Shown piece after piece: positions 29,110 through 38,225 of a stretch of DNA of 64,000 nt. Every line of letters starts with the position of its first letter. Position 1 is the first letter of the stretch. The translations under genes and the position numbers were made by a program. The notes beneath the pieces were generated by a model. It saw only the letters and a program-made list of their open reading frames with translations, was not told the origin of the DNA and made no database searches. Source of the stretch: Trinickia symbiotica (GTDB lineage Bacteria; Pseudomonadota; Gammaproteobacteria; Burkholderiales; Burkholderiaceae); assembly GCF_002934455.1 (NCBI RefSeq), contig NZ_PTIR01000016.1:111916-175915 (forward strand). The letters run 5' to 3'.

Positions 29110-31320
29110 TCAGGCTGTGCCTTTTTCTTGCTGTTGTGGCTCGCGTTTGCGCGAGAACCGGGCCTTGAGGTCGCTGCCGAGGTGTTCGAACAATCCGGCG
29201 ATGCCGCTCGATCCGACTCGCAGCACGTGTGACAGGGCGCGCAGCGGCGTGTCGTGCGCGCGGCCCTCCGACCAGCTGGTCCAGGCATCGGCGCGCGCGA
29301 ACGTTGCACTGACGAGCTCGAACTCCTGCTCGCGCGTGAGCGCGTCGAACCGCAAGCCCACTCTGCCGGGCTCGCTGTAGCCGACGGTTGCCGGAAACGC
29401 GTACTCCTCGGCGCCGCGAAAGAGCGAGACGATCACGCGTTCCTCGGAGGGCACGCTCATCTGCTGCGGCAGCGCGACGGCGACGCCGCCCTCCGAGTAA
29501 TCGATCGTTTCGCAGGCAAGCGTGCGGCCTGTCGAGAATTTGAGCGTGACGGGAATGCGCATCGCCACGCGATGCACGGCTCGGATCTGTTTGCGTTCGC
29601 GCGCCGCGGCCACGCACGCGCCGAGAATCAGCACGTTGTAGCCGGTCCAGGCCAGGTTCAGCAGCGTCGTCTGTACTTCGCCTTTCACATGCCAGTTGAA
29701 GCCGATGTGCGCGACGCCCGCGACGATGCCGAGCACGTTCAGCAGCAGCAACAGCAGATAAGGCCGGGAAATCGCCCAGTCGAAATAGTTCTTTTCGATC
29801 TGACCGCCTTTGGCCGTGACGTTGAACTTGCCGAGCTTCGGGTTGATGAGCGCAAGCAGCGTGGGCAACGTGATGTAAGAGGCGAGCACCGATTCGTAGA
29901 CTTCCGCCCAGAATGAATGCCGGAACGCGCGTTGCATCCGCGAGTTCGTCACGTTCGCGTGCGCCATGTGCGGCAACGCGTAGATGGCGATCGTGCTGGC
30001 CGCGGCATCGATGATGTGCGCGCCGAAGAAAAGGAACGAGAGCGGCGCCGTCAGGAAGATGAGTCGCGGGATGCCGTAGAAGAAGTGCATCATCGCGTTC
30101 AGGTAGCAAAGCCGCTGACTGATCTTGAGCCCGCCACCCCCCAGCAGCGGATTGTCGACGCGGAAGATCTGCGTCATGCCGCGCGCCCAGCGGATTCGCT
30201 GTCCAATATGACCCGAGAGGCTTTCGGTAGCGAGGCCGGCCGCCTGCGGAATCGCGAGGTAGGCCGTCGTATAGCCGCGGCGATGAAGCTTGAGGGCGGT
30301 ATGCGCGTCCTCGGTGACAGTTTCGACGGCGATGCCGCCGATCTCCTCGACCATCGAGCGCCGCAACAACGCGCACGAGCCGCAGAAGAAGGTCGCGTTC
30401 CAGAGATCGTTGCCGTCCTGCACGAGACCATAGAAGAGCTCGCCCTCGTTCGGCACTTTGCGGAACGTGCCGAGGTTGCGCTCGAATGGGTCCGCTGAGA
30501 AAAAGTGGTGCGGCGTCTGCAGCATCGCGAGGCGCTTGTCGCGCAGGAACCAACCGAGGCAAACCTGCAGAAACGAGCGCGTGGGAATGTGATCGCAGTC
30601 GAAGATCGCGAAGTATTCGCCGCTCGTATGCTTGAGCGCCTCGTTGATGTTGCCCGCCTTCGCATGGCGGTTGTGCGTGCGAATCGTCCAGTGCACGCCG
30701 ACCTCCTCGCAAAAGGCCTTGAATTCGGGCCGGCGGCCGTCGTCGAGGACGTGAATCGACAGCTTCGCAGCGGGGTAGTCGAGCGCCATCGCCGCATAGA
30801 TCGTCGGCTTGACGACGGAAAGCGGCTCGTTATAGGTGGGAATGAAGACATCGACGGTCGGCCATTCGTCGCGCGAGGCCGGCAACGGCACGGGGGCGCG
30901 CTTGAGCGGCCACGACGTCTGGAAATAGCCGAGCAGCAGCACGACGCACGAGTAGAGCTCCGCGGCAACGACGAACGTTCCCCAGATGGCGTCGAGCGCG
31001 TGCTCCCACTGCGTGGTGGCCGTCAGCCGCCAGTAGATGTAGCGGCCAGAGGCGACGACCGAGAGCATCACCATCACAAGCGTTGCATAGCGGCCCTCGA
31101 GCCGCCGAAAGAAAAGCGCGGCGGCGAAGCAGAGAACGGCGAACAGCAACTGCTCCGAGAAGGCGAACGGCACCGTGACGACGAAGTAGAGCGCGACGAG
31201 CGCCAAGGCGGTCACAATGAGGCGCATCACACGGGTGTCCCAGAGCGATGCGTCGACGAACCGTTCGAGGCGAGAGGGGGCGGCGGCGCTATCGAGCGCC
31301 GGAAGCGGCTTGCTGCTCAT
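29110..31320 (-). CDS. bcsA: cellulose synthase catalytic subunit BcsA
   Basis: A 736-residue processive GT2 glucosyltransferase that polymerises UDP-glucose and threads the chain through the inner membrane. Membrane helices flank a cytoplasmic GT-A domain with DDG (193-195), DCD (241-243), TED (336-338, the catalytic base) and QRIRW (374-378). The C-terminal PilZ domain carries the cyclic-di-GMP motif R576/R580/R584 around RKQIRAVHR and D607-x-S-x-x-G612, so synthesis should be activated by cyclic-di-GMP. ATG 31320 overlaps the bcsQ stop by 4 bases (ATGA). The protein lacks the long N-terminal extension of E. coli BcsA. Confidence 0.97.
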   Translation of the reverse strand: MSSKPLPALDSAAAPSRLERFVDASLWDTRVMRLIVTALALVALYFVVTVPFAFSEQLLFAVLCFAAALFFRRLEGRYATLVMVMLSVVASGRYIYWRLTATTQWEHALDAIWGTFVVAAELYSCVVLLLGYFQTSWPLKRAPVPLPASRDEWPTVDVFIPTYNEPLSVVKPTIYAAMALDYPAAKLSIHVLDDGRRPEFKAFCEEVGVHWTIRTHNRHAKAGNINEALKHTSGEYFAIFDCDHIPTRSFLQVCLGWFLRDKRLAMLQTPHHFFSADPFERNLGTFRKVPNEGELFYGLVQDGNDLWNATFFCGSCALLRRSMVEEIGGIAVETVTEDAHTALKLHRRGYTTAYLAIPQAAGLATESLSGHIGQRIRWARGMTQIFRVDNPLLGGGGLKISQRLCYLNAMMHFFYGIPRLIFLTAPLSFLFFGAHIIDAAASTIAIYALPHMAHANVTNSRMQRAFRHSFWAEVYESVLASYITLPTLLALINPKLGKFNVTAKGGQIEKNYFDWAISRPYLLLLLLNVLGIVAGVAHIGFNWHVKGEVQTTLLNLAWTGYNVLILGACVAAARERKQIRAVHRVAMRIPVTLKFSTGRTLACETIDYSEGGVAVALPQQMSVPSEERVIVSLFRGAEEYAFPATVGYSEPGRVGLRFDALTREQEFELVSATFARADAWTSWSEGRAHDTPLRALSHVLRVGSSGIAGLFEHLGSDLKARFSRKREPQQQEKGTA

Positions 31321-32105
31321 GCGATGCTCCGCGTGCGGGCCGGCGCGCAAGCGAGGGCGTCGAGGAGCCACTGCGCGCAGCTTTTAAGATCGGCGGCGGC
31401 ACGGCTGACCGCATCGTAGGCGACGAGCGTCGTCTGATAGGCGAGCGCTTCGCTGACCCCTTCGTCGTGATGAATGACGCCCGGGAACATCATCGCGCCG
31501 CGTGAATCGCGCAGCACCTTCAGCACGTCTTTCGTCAGCTGGCGCGTTTGATCGACTTGATTGACGACGTACCCGTGGCCGATGAACTCGCGCCGCGGCG
31601 CGGCGTAACAGTCGATGAGGCGCTCCATCTGCGGAATCGCCGCGTACGAGGCCGCATCGGCGAGCACCACGTTGACCGCGAACGTGGCTGCGCGCAGCGC
31701 CGCGCGCGCGTAGACGGAGGCGCCCGGCGGCGTATCGATGATGACGATGTCCGACGCGTCGAGCGGCAATTCGTCGAGCGCATGACGTACGGCGTCGGGG
31801 TTGGCGTCGAGATGGGCTTCGAAGCGGCGCCGGTCGTCCTCGTTGAGCTCGCCGTACGGCGATACGATCACACCATCGGTTCCGCCGACGAGCGCCGTGA
31901 CCCAGCTTTCGCCGCGCAGCGTGGCGCGAGAGAGGCCATCGACGCTCTCGAGCGGCACGCCGAAGTGCAAGCGCAGCGCATTTTGCGGATCGAGGTCGAC
32001 CGCGACGACACGCTGGCCGCCCGCGGCGAGCACGGAGGCAAGGTTGGCGGCGAGCGTCGTCTTGCCGACGCCGCCTTTTGCCGAGACGACAGCGACGACG
32101 TTCAT
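31317..32105 (-). CDS. bcsQ: BcsQ, ParA/MinD-like ATPase
   Basis: A 262-residue MinD/ParA-type ATPase of the cellulose machine. The deviant Walker A motif is KGGVGKTT (10-17) and the second switch Asp lies in VIIDTPPGAS (about residues 123-132). BcsQ proteins localise the cellulose secretion apparatus to a cell pole and are needed for cellulose production in enterobacteria. The start overlaps the previous gene by 4 bases and the stop overlaps bcsA by 4, so it is tightly coupled on both sides. Confidence 0.93.
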   Translation of the reverse strand: MNVVAVVSAKGGVGKTTLAANLASVLAAGGQRVVAVDLDPQNALRLHFGVPLESVDGLSRATLRGESWVTALVGGTDGVIVSPYGELNEDDRRRFEAHLDANPDAVRHALDELPLDASDIVIIDTPPGASVYARAALRAATFAVNVVLADAASYAAIPQMERLIDCYAAPRREFIGHGYVVNQVDQTRQLTKDVLKVLRDSRGAMMFPGVIHHDEGVSEALAYQTTLVAYDAVSRAAADLKSCAQWLLDALACAPARTRSIA

Positions 32106-32578
32106 GGCAGGTTCCGTTTCGCGCTCGCGAGCTGGCGCAGCGGCGATGAGTCGGTATCGGAGCCGCTGGGGACGGCGGCGAGCCTCCGGAACAGATCCGT
32201 CAATTTGCGCGACGAGCCGGCCGCGGGTATTGGCCGCTCGCCGCTCGCGCTCGGGGTACCGAAAAGGCCTGCGAGCGGTGAGCGCTCGGCCGGTTCCGCC
32301 GTGTCGGGCCTGTCGGCCGACATTGGTGCTGAGCTTACGCCATCCGCCGAAGTAGTCGCTGTCGCGGCGATTGGCGCCTTAGGCGGCATCGGCGACGGCT
32401 GCATCGGTTGCTCCGCAAGCGGGGGAACCGTGCCTCGAGTCGTCTGCGTCAGGGAGCCGAGCAGCGGCCAACGCCGACGCGCCACCTCGGCACCGTCTTC
32501 GCGGCCGACTTCCTGGTAATCCGCGGCGTTTCCGCCAAAACGCCGAAAAAGATTCTCGACATCGCTAGATTGGCTCAT
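32102..32578 (-). CDS. bcsP: BcsP/BcsR-like cellulose biosynthesis protein
   Basis: A 158-residue protein. The first 45 residues (DVENLFRRFGGNAADYQEV then RRRWPLLGSL) match the BcsR pattern, in which a short helix pair ends in RWPLL. BcsR caps the BcsQ dimer in enterobacteria. The rest is Pro/Ala/Ser-rich and disordered, ending with a second amphipathic helix SSRKLTDLFRRLAAVP, whose LFRRL resembles the N-terminal LFRRF; this long, Pro-rich form fits BcsP of betaproteobacteria. ATG 32578 is chosen over an upstream start at 32635 because it gives the conserved N-terminus. The stop overlaps bcsQ by 4 bases. Confidence 0.8.
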   Translation of the reverse strand: MSQSSDVENLFRRFGGNAADYQEVGREDGAEVARRRWPLLGSLTQTTRGTVPPLAEQPMQPSPMPPKAPIAATATTSADGVSSAPMSADRPDTAEPAERSPLAGLFGTPSASGERPIPAAGSSRKLTDLFRRLAAVPSGSDTDSSPLRQLASAKRNLP

Positions 32579-32650
32579 GACTGACACTCCTGCGAGAGGC
32601 GCACGTTCAGAGGCGACCACCGCCGCCCGGTGCAACGGGGGAAGGACGAT

Positions 32651-33109
32651 TTACCGCGCGAGCCGGAACTCGAGCTCGGTGTGTCCGGCGGCGCGTACCT
32701 GCTTCAACGTCAGTGCGTCGGCACCGAGCGTTTCGAGCCAACGGCGATAGGCGCCTTCGAGAAACGCCGTTGCCCACGTATCGGCTCCGGGGCCGAACGC
32801 CGCAAGCGGTGCACAGAGATGAGTCAGGCTGAGATGATCGGATTCGTCGGCGAGGCGGACAAATCCCCAATCGAGTCGCGCCCAGTTCGCGTTGAGGGCG
32901 GTGGCAAGGTCGTCGATCGTCTCGCATTGACCGAGCGGATGCGCATCGGCAAAGCGCTGGCCGATGCGCGCCATCAACTGCCTGAGCTGCGCATGATCGA
33001 GCTCGCTCTCGAATTCTTCGGCGAGCGCGGTGAGAAATCCCTGCCATTGCGGCGAGGGATGTGTGCTCGCATAAAAGGCGAGCATTGTCGTAGCGAGCGG
33101 CGTTTGCAT
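32651..33109 (-). CDS. bcsD: cellulose synthase subunit BcsD
   Basis: A 152-residue periplasmic-type accessory subunit. The core LNANWARLDWGFVRLADESDHL and the following WATAFLEGAYRRWL match the D subunit that forms an octameric ring guiding glucan bundles in Komagataeibacter. It is much shorter than the open frame, which continues to 33298 with Arg-rich residues; ATG 33109 gives the family's usual length, and ATG 33085 is also possible. It is the first gene of the bcs operon, 72 bases before bcsP. The presence of bcsD puts the operon in the type I class that tends to make ordered cellulose. Confidence 0.9.
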   Translation of the reverse strand: MQTPLATTMLAFYASTHPSPQWQGFLTALAEEFESELDHAQLRQLMARIGQRFADAHPLGQCETIDDLATALNANWARLDWGFVRLADESDHLSLTHLCAPLAAFGPGADTWATAFLEGAYRRWLETLGADALTLKQVRAAGHTELEFRLAR

Positions 33110-33239
33110 GGTCTTTGCAAGGCGTTCTTCGAAGTTGTCCAGGGCGTCGATCCGCACCTCCGATCTTTGCCGGCGTTTGGGCGCTCGGTTCGGCCTTCCA
33201 ACCGACGATGCGACGCGGGACGCATTATGCCCTGCCAGC

Positions 33240-33289
33240 GTTAACGTACTGTTGACAATCGTCAAAAATAACTGGCGACAGTTAACGTA
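33240..33289. promoter_or_regulatory. paired GTTAACGTA repeats and dyad upstream of bcsD
   Basis: GTTAACGTA occurs at 33240-33248 and 33281-33289 as direct repeats 41 bases apart, close to four helical turns. Between them lies the dyad TTGAC-AATC-GTCAA (33253-33266). This AT-rich segment stands about 130 bases before the bcsD start and 290 before the divergent gene at 33580, and could be a regulator site for either. Elsewhere in 33110-33579 I see the divergent gene's AAGGAG sequence and no further gene. Confidence 0.45.
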
Positions 33290-33477
33290 GCGCAACACTG
33301 TTCCGCATTTGTCAGTTCTTTACTTTTTTTACTCGGCGCGCATTGCGTGACCGGCGGCCCCAGCAATTTACCGAATTGGCGAACCGCGCAAAGGTTTGCG
33401 CTTGTACTTCGCATGGCTCGATAGGTTGCACTTGTCTAATTGAGATCCTTCGCATACCGCCTTCAATTTTTTGCTGA

Positions 33478-34260
<783 letters not shown>

Positions 34261-34263
34261 CTC

Positions 34264-34443
34264 ATGAACGCCTGTGTAAACCCACGGAAGGCGGCACTGA
34301 TCGCTGTAATCGTCGCGCTGGCGATGACGGGCGGCGCAAGCGCGGCATGGCTGATCGGCGGGCTGGGCGAGCGGCTGCGCGCCGCGTTGCTTGATCGTGG
34401 CTCGGCTTCACTGCCGCGCGCAGATGCCGAGCCCTATCGTTGA
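34264..34443 (+). CDS. small membrane protein of 59 residues
   Basis: This frame starts 3 bases after the stop of the secreted-protein gene. It encodes a basic N-terminus, a hydrophobic segment (ALIAVIVALAMTGGASAAWL, about residues 11-30) and a polar C-terminus LLDRGSASLPRADAEPYR. It has good codon use for this genome and is plausibly co-translated with the upstream gene. It could be a small inner-membrane partner or a secreted peptide cleaved after ASA. A further GTG frame (34456-34557) behind GAGGAAG is possible but much weaker. Confidence 0.5.
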   Translation: MNACVNPRKAALIAVIVALAMTGGASAAWLIGGLGERLRAALLDRGSASLPRADAEPYR

Positions 34444-34494
34444 GGAAGACAAATAGTGAATACCGACGACGTGAGCAGAAACAGGCGCCGATCG

Positions 34495-35019
34495 TTATGT
34501 TGCCGCCGCGCTATGAGCGAGCGCACGCGCCGCGCGGGGCTGCGCTCGCACGAGTAAATAGAGGGCGGCGACGTGCGTGATCATCAGTAGCGGCACGTAG
34601 ACGATCGGAATCACATAGGCGCTACCTAACTCGCCGGCAATCTTCGGAAGGTCCAGTTGGACCGCAAGCGAATAGTCGACGATGAGGTCGGTCACTCCCA
34701 CGAGGTTAAAGGCGATAACAAACAGCCAGAAGAGCCTGCGCAACCTCACGGTGAGGAGTGCCATCATAGCCAGCACTCCGGTGGCGAGATCGCCGTAGGC
34801 CGACCACGTGGCGAAGGCGGGGGGCAGATGCGGGCCGACGACCCCAGGAAGGATGAAGACAAGACCAAAAAACCGAAAGCTATGCAACGTGGCGATAGCG
34901 CGTTGCGCGCCGATGCGATCCATCGATTTCAGCTTAGGCCAGATGTAGGCGCTGAAACAAAGCAGCCACGCGATATAGCCCGACGCGAGATGGATCCGAA
35001 ATAGGATTTCCGTCGACAT
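34495..35019 (-). CDS. four-helix integral membrane protein
   Basis: A 174-residue inner-membrane protein with about four to five hydrophobic segments: FRIHLASGYIAWLLCFSAYI, RFFGLVFILPGVVG, LATGVLAMMALLTV with LFWLFVIAFNLVGV, and YVIPIVYVPLLMITHVAALYL. It is not a family I can name. ATG 35019 has GGAGGA 5 bases upstream; the frame is open to 35103 but the extra residues overlap the promoter side. It is divergent from a LysR gene (start 35136), which may control it. Confidence 0.75.
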   Translation of the reverse strand: MSTEILFRIHLASGYIAWLLCFSAYIWPKLKSMDRIGAQRAIATLHSFRFFGLVFILPGVVGPHLPPAFATWSAYGDLATGVLAMMALLTVRLRRLFWLFVIAFNLVGVTDLIVDYSLAVQLDLPKIAGELGSAYVIPIVYVPLLMITHVAALYLLVRAQPRAARALAHSAAAT

Positions 35020-35135
35020 GCTGTCCTCCATGATCAAAAGCGCTTTCGAGCCGGACCATTGGCTCGTTCCTGTTCGGCAACATAGATGTACCATTGCTTC
35101 CACTGATTGACTATTCGCGACAATGTCGACGAGGT

Positions 35136-36053
35136 ATGAAGCAAAACTTCACAGTCCGGCAGGGCGCACTCGACGGCGTGGAGGCGTTTCTCAGCGTCGC
35201 TCAGCACCGCAGCTTTCGCAAAGCGGCCGCCGAACTCGGCGTGACACCGTCCGCGATGAGCCAGGCGGTGCGGTCGCTGGAGGCGCGTGTCGGCGCAACG
35301 CTTTTCATACGTACCACACGCAGCGTTGGCCTCACGGAAGCCGGCGAGCGTTTCCTTGCGCGCGCCAAGCCCGCTTTTGAGGAACTCGTTGCCGCCGGTG
35401 AGCTCGCGCGCGAACTCGGACAGAGGCCGACCGGCCGGCTGCGTCTTTCAGTGCCGCCCGCTGTCGTGCCGATCCTGCTGCAGCCGCTGATCGCATCGTT
35501 TTGTCGGGCCTATCCCGAAGTCGAAGTGGAAGTCTCGGCTAGGGAAGAACTCGTCGATCTCGCCACCGAAGGGTTCGATGCCGGGATTCGGCTAGGCCAG
35601 TTCATCGCCGCCGACATGGTGACTGTGCGGCTGACGCCTCCGTTCAGCCTGATCGTCGTTGGCAGCCCTGCCTACCTCACCGATCGTGGCCGGCCCGAAC
35701 GGCCCGATGATTTGCGCGGGCACGCATGCCTGAGACTGCGTCGATCGAACGGGGCGCTCGCGCCATGGCCCCTCAGCAGCAATGGGCGAGCGGTCGAGAT
35801 TGCCGTTTCGGGCCCGCTTATCGCGAGCGACTTTCTCACCGTGCTGGGCGCGGCTGTCGATGGTGTCGGGCTCGCGCAAGTGCCCGAGCCGATCGCTGCC
35901 GATTTGCTGGCGCAGGGCAAACTGGAACGCGTATTGGAGCCGTTCGCGCCGAAGGTGCCCGGTGTGTTTCTCTATTATCCCGATCGCAAGCAGACGATGC
36001 CGAAGCTGCGAGCGTTCATCGATCACGTGAAGAGCGAGCGTGCACGCCGTTGA
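35136..36053 (+). CDS. LysR-family transcriptional regulator
   Basis: A 305-residue LysR regulator of the DmlR/CrgA-like group. The winged helix is at residues about 12-70 (VEAFLSVAQHRSFRKAAAEL then TPSAMSQAVRSLEARVG), and the sensor domain follows with GRLRLSVPPAVVP and DAGIRLGQFIAADMV. The common DAGIR/GE-type strand marks this subgroup. GAGG is close to the ATG, so an alternative start in the same frame is possible. It diverges from the membrane-protein gene at 35019. The effector and target are not known. Confidence 0.9.
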   Translation: MKQNFTVRQGALDGVEAFLSVAQHRSFRKAAAELGVTPSAMSQAVRSLEARVGATLFIRTTRSVGLTEAGERFLARAKPAFEELVAAGELARELGQRPTGRLRLSVPPAVVPILLQPLIASFCRAYPEVEVEVSAREELVDLATEGFDAGIRLGQFIAADMVTVRLTPPFSLIVVGSPAYLTDRGRPERPDDLRGHACLRLRRSNGALAPWPLSSNGRAVEIAVSGPLIASDFLTVLGAAVDGVGLAQVPEPIAADLLAQGKLERVLEPFAPKVPGVFLYYPDRKQTMPKLRAFIDHVKSERARR

Positions 36054-36082
36054 CGAGGGCAGGCTCATTCAAGGTCGAGCCG

Positions 36083-36985
36083 CTATTGCGAAAACTCCTC
36101 GAAGACTAGCTGCCTGAGCCACTGATTGCTGGGCTCCCGATGATTGCGTGCGTGCCATAAGACGTTGATCGTGATGTCGGGAATCTTCACGGGGCACGGT
36201 GCGCTATCGAGGCCGAACGGCGCAAGCGTGCGAGTGGCATACGCCTGCGGGACCACGGCGATCAAGTCCGTTGTCTGAAGAATGTGCCCCACCGCCACGA
36301 AGTGCGGCACGCGCAGACAAACGCGCCGCGGCACGCTTGCGCGCTGGATCGCCGCGTCGACCATCCCGTGGCCCGTGCCCTCCGCGACGATGGCAACGTG
36401 CTCGGCCTCGAGAAATGCCTTCATCGTCATGCCGCTCTTCGCCAGAGGATGTCCTTTCCGGAAGAGACACACGTATCGTTGCTTGAACAAACGACGTTGA
36501 AAGAAGCCCGTTTTCAAATCGGGCATAAAGCCGATGGCCAGGTCGACTTGACCGGTCTCCATGGCATCCCGGAGCGCATCGGGATAGTTGCGCACGGTGC
36601 TGATCGTGACGCCCGGCGCTTCCTTCGCCAATCGCTTCATGAGCGCGGGCAGGAAATAAATCTCGCCGATGTCCGTCATGGCGACGGTGAAGGACCGGTT
36701 GCTCGACGCGGGCTCGAACGTCGACGTCGCGTTGAGCGTGTTGTATATCGCTCCCAAAGCGTAGCCGATCGGTTCGGCGAGCGATTCGGCGAACGGCGTG
36801 GGCATCATGCCTTTCGACGTCCTGAGAAACAGCTCGTCGCCGAGCAGCTTGCGCAGGCGGTTCAACGCATTGCTGATTGCCGGCTGCGAGATGCCTAGCG
36901 TCTGCGCCACGGTGGAAACGCGCCGTTGCCTGAGCAGCTCGTTGAATACGACGAGCAGGTTCAGATCGATGTCCTGAAGCTCCAT
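36083..36985 (-). CDS. nagR: NagR/NahR-type LysR activator of salicylate genes
   Basis: A 300-residue LysR regulator, the same length as NahR and NagR. It begins MELQDIDLNLLVVFNELLRQ, has the HTH in ISQPAISNALNRLRKLLG, and in the sensor domain reads SFTVAMTDIGEIYFLPALM and RVPHFVAVGHILQTTDL, phrases I recognise from NahR. NahR-type proteins bind salicylate and activate divergent promoters. ATG 36985 has GGAG 8-10 bases upstream. The adjacent gene cluster for salicylate hydroxylation and gentisate breakdown strongly supports this role. Confidence 0.9.
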   Translation of the reverse strand: MELQDIDLNLLVVFNELLRQRRVSTVAQTLGISQPAISNALNRLRKLLGDELFLRTSKGMMPTPFAESLAEPIGYALGAIYNTLNATSTFEPASSNRSFTVAMTDIGEIYFLPALMKRLAKEAPGVTISTVRNYPDALRDAMETGQVDLAIGFMPDLKTGFFQRRLFKQRYVCLFRKGHPLAKSGMTMKAFLEAEHVAIVAEGTGHGMVDAAIQRASVPRRVCLRVPHFVAVGHILQTTDLIAVVPQAYATRTLAPFGLDSAPCPVKIPDITINVLWHARNHREPSNQWLRQLVFEEFSQ

Positions 36986-37066
36986 ATCCGTGTCTCCTGG
37001 TCCCATGCGGCGGTCCGGTTGGGACTCGCGCTCGAGTGCTCGCCGGGCGCCCGCGCTCCTTGGCGG

Positions 37067-37088
37067 CATTATCACTTTGGGTGATGTG
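37067..37088 (+). promoter_or_regulatory. NahR/NagR-like operator upstream of nagAa
   Basis: The dyad ATCAC-TTTGG-GTGAT (37071-37085), preceded by CATT, is a LysR T-N11-A box. It closely resembles the operator ATTCACGCTNNTGAT described for NahR at nah and sal promoters. It lies about 90 bases before the nagAa ATG. AT-rich TTATCAA and CTATTTATCAAT follow within 45 bases and could hold the -35 and -10. The opposite side faces nagR. Confidence 0.7.
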
Positions 37089-37174
37089 GATTATCAAGGA
37101 GTTTCTATTTATCAATACCATGTGCAGCGGCATCATGGCACGACGAATTGACCAGCCCCGGAGACACTGGCGCC

Positions 37175-38161
37175 ATGGAAGTATCGATTTTGCCGCTCAA
37201 GCGCGTACTGGACGCACCGGCCGGCGAAAACCTGCTCGACGTGCTGCGTGCGCACGACGTTCCGGTTTCCTATAGCTGCATGGCCGGCCGTTGCGGCACC
37301 TGTCGTTGCCGCGTGGTTTCAGGCACCGTGCTCGTGACGGGCACCGCCGAGACGAATGCGCCGGCGGCCACGGGGCAGACCGTGCTGGCCTGCCAGACGA
37401 CCATCGTCGAAGACTGCGCGATCGAATTGCCCGAAGTCGACGAAATCGTCGTCCATCCGGCGAAGATCATCAAGGCGACGGTCGTCGGCATCGAAGACAT
37501 GACGCACGACATCAAGCGGCTACGGCTCGCCCTCTCGAAACCGTTCGAATTTTCGCCCGGGCAATACGCGACGCTGCAGTTCACGCCGCAACATAGCCGG
37601 CCGTACTCGATGGCGGTCGCACCGAACGCGGGGGAGGTCGAGTTCCATATTCGGCTCGTCCCGGGCGGCCGAGCTACCACCTACGTAGCAACCCAGCTGA
37701 AAGTAGGCGACGCCGTTCGCCTGAGCGGCCCGCTCGGCACGGCCTACCTGCGCCGCAAGACGACCGACCCCATCGTATGCATTGCCGGCGGCACCGGCCT
37801 CGCACCGATTCTTTCGATTCTGAGGGGCATCGCCGACGAAGGCATGACGAACCCCGTGCAACTGTATTTCGGCGTGCGCTCGCCGGACGACATCTACGGC
37901 ACGCATTGGATCGACGAGCTTCGCGAACGGCTCCCGAATTTGACGGCGCATGTCGTCGTGGCTGCGGCTGGCAAATCGGACCGATACCGCGGCGGCGTCG
38001 TAACCGATGCCGTCGGCAAGGATTGGTCGAGCCTCAAGGGCTGGCGTGCTTATGTCGCCGGTGCGCCCGTGATGGTCGATGCCGCGTCGATCTTGCTGCG
38101 TCAACGCGGCGTCGCTGCCGAGCACGTCTACGCCGATGCGTTCTACGCGAGCGGCATATGA
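37175..38161 (+). CDS. nagAa: salicylate 5-hydroxylase ferredoxin reductase
   Basis: A 328-residue electron-transfer reductase that takes electrons from NAD(P)H and passes them through its iron-sulfur centre to the NagAb ferredoxin. The N-terminal plant-type [2Fe-2S] domain has Cys35, Cys40, Cys43 and Cys73 (CMAGRCGTC, LACQ). The FAD-binding segment RPYSMAVAPN follows near residue 140, and the NAD-binding part IAGGTGLAPILSIL lies near 205-218. ATG 37175 follows GGAG. It is the first gene of the nag operon; the gene order nagAa-G-H-Ab matches that of Ralstonia sp. U2. Confidence 0.92.
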   Translation: MEVSILPLKRVLDAPAGENLLDVLRAHDVPVSYSCMAGRCGTCRCRVVSGTVLVTGTAETNAPAATGQTVLACQTTIVEDCAIELPEVDEIVVHPAKIIKATVVGIEDMTHDIKRLRLALSKPFEFSPGQYATLQFTPQHSRPYSMAVAPNAGEVEFHIRLVPGGRATTYVATQLKVGDAVRLSGPLGTAYLRRKTTDPIVCIAGGTGLAPILSILRGIADEGMTNPVQLYFGVRSPDDIYGTHWIDELRERLPNLTAHVVVAAAGKSDRYRGGVVTDAVGKDWSSLKGWRAYVAGAPVMVDAASILLRQRGVAAEHVYADAFYASGI

Positions 38162-38225
38162 CCTCGAAACTCGGCCGATGGCACAGAGAAACCCAGAGAT
38201 CCCACGAATCCCCAGGAGACAAAGC

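Noticed and set aside
34456..34557. GTG-started 33-codon frame as a firm gene
   Set aside because: GAGGAAG lies upstream, but the frame is Arg/Cys-rich and overlaps the end of a convergent gene; kept only within a finding.
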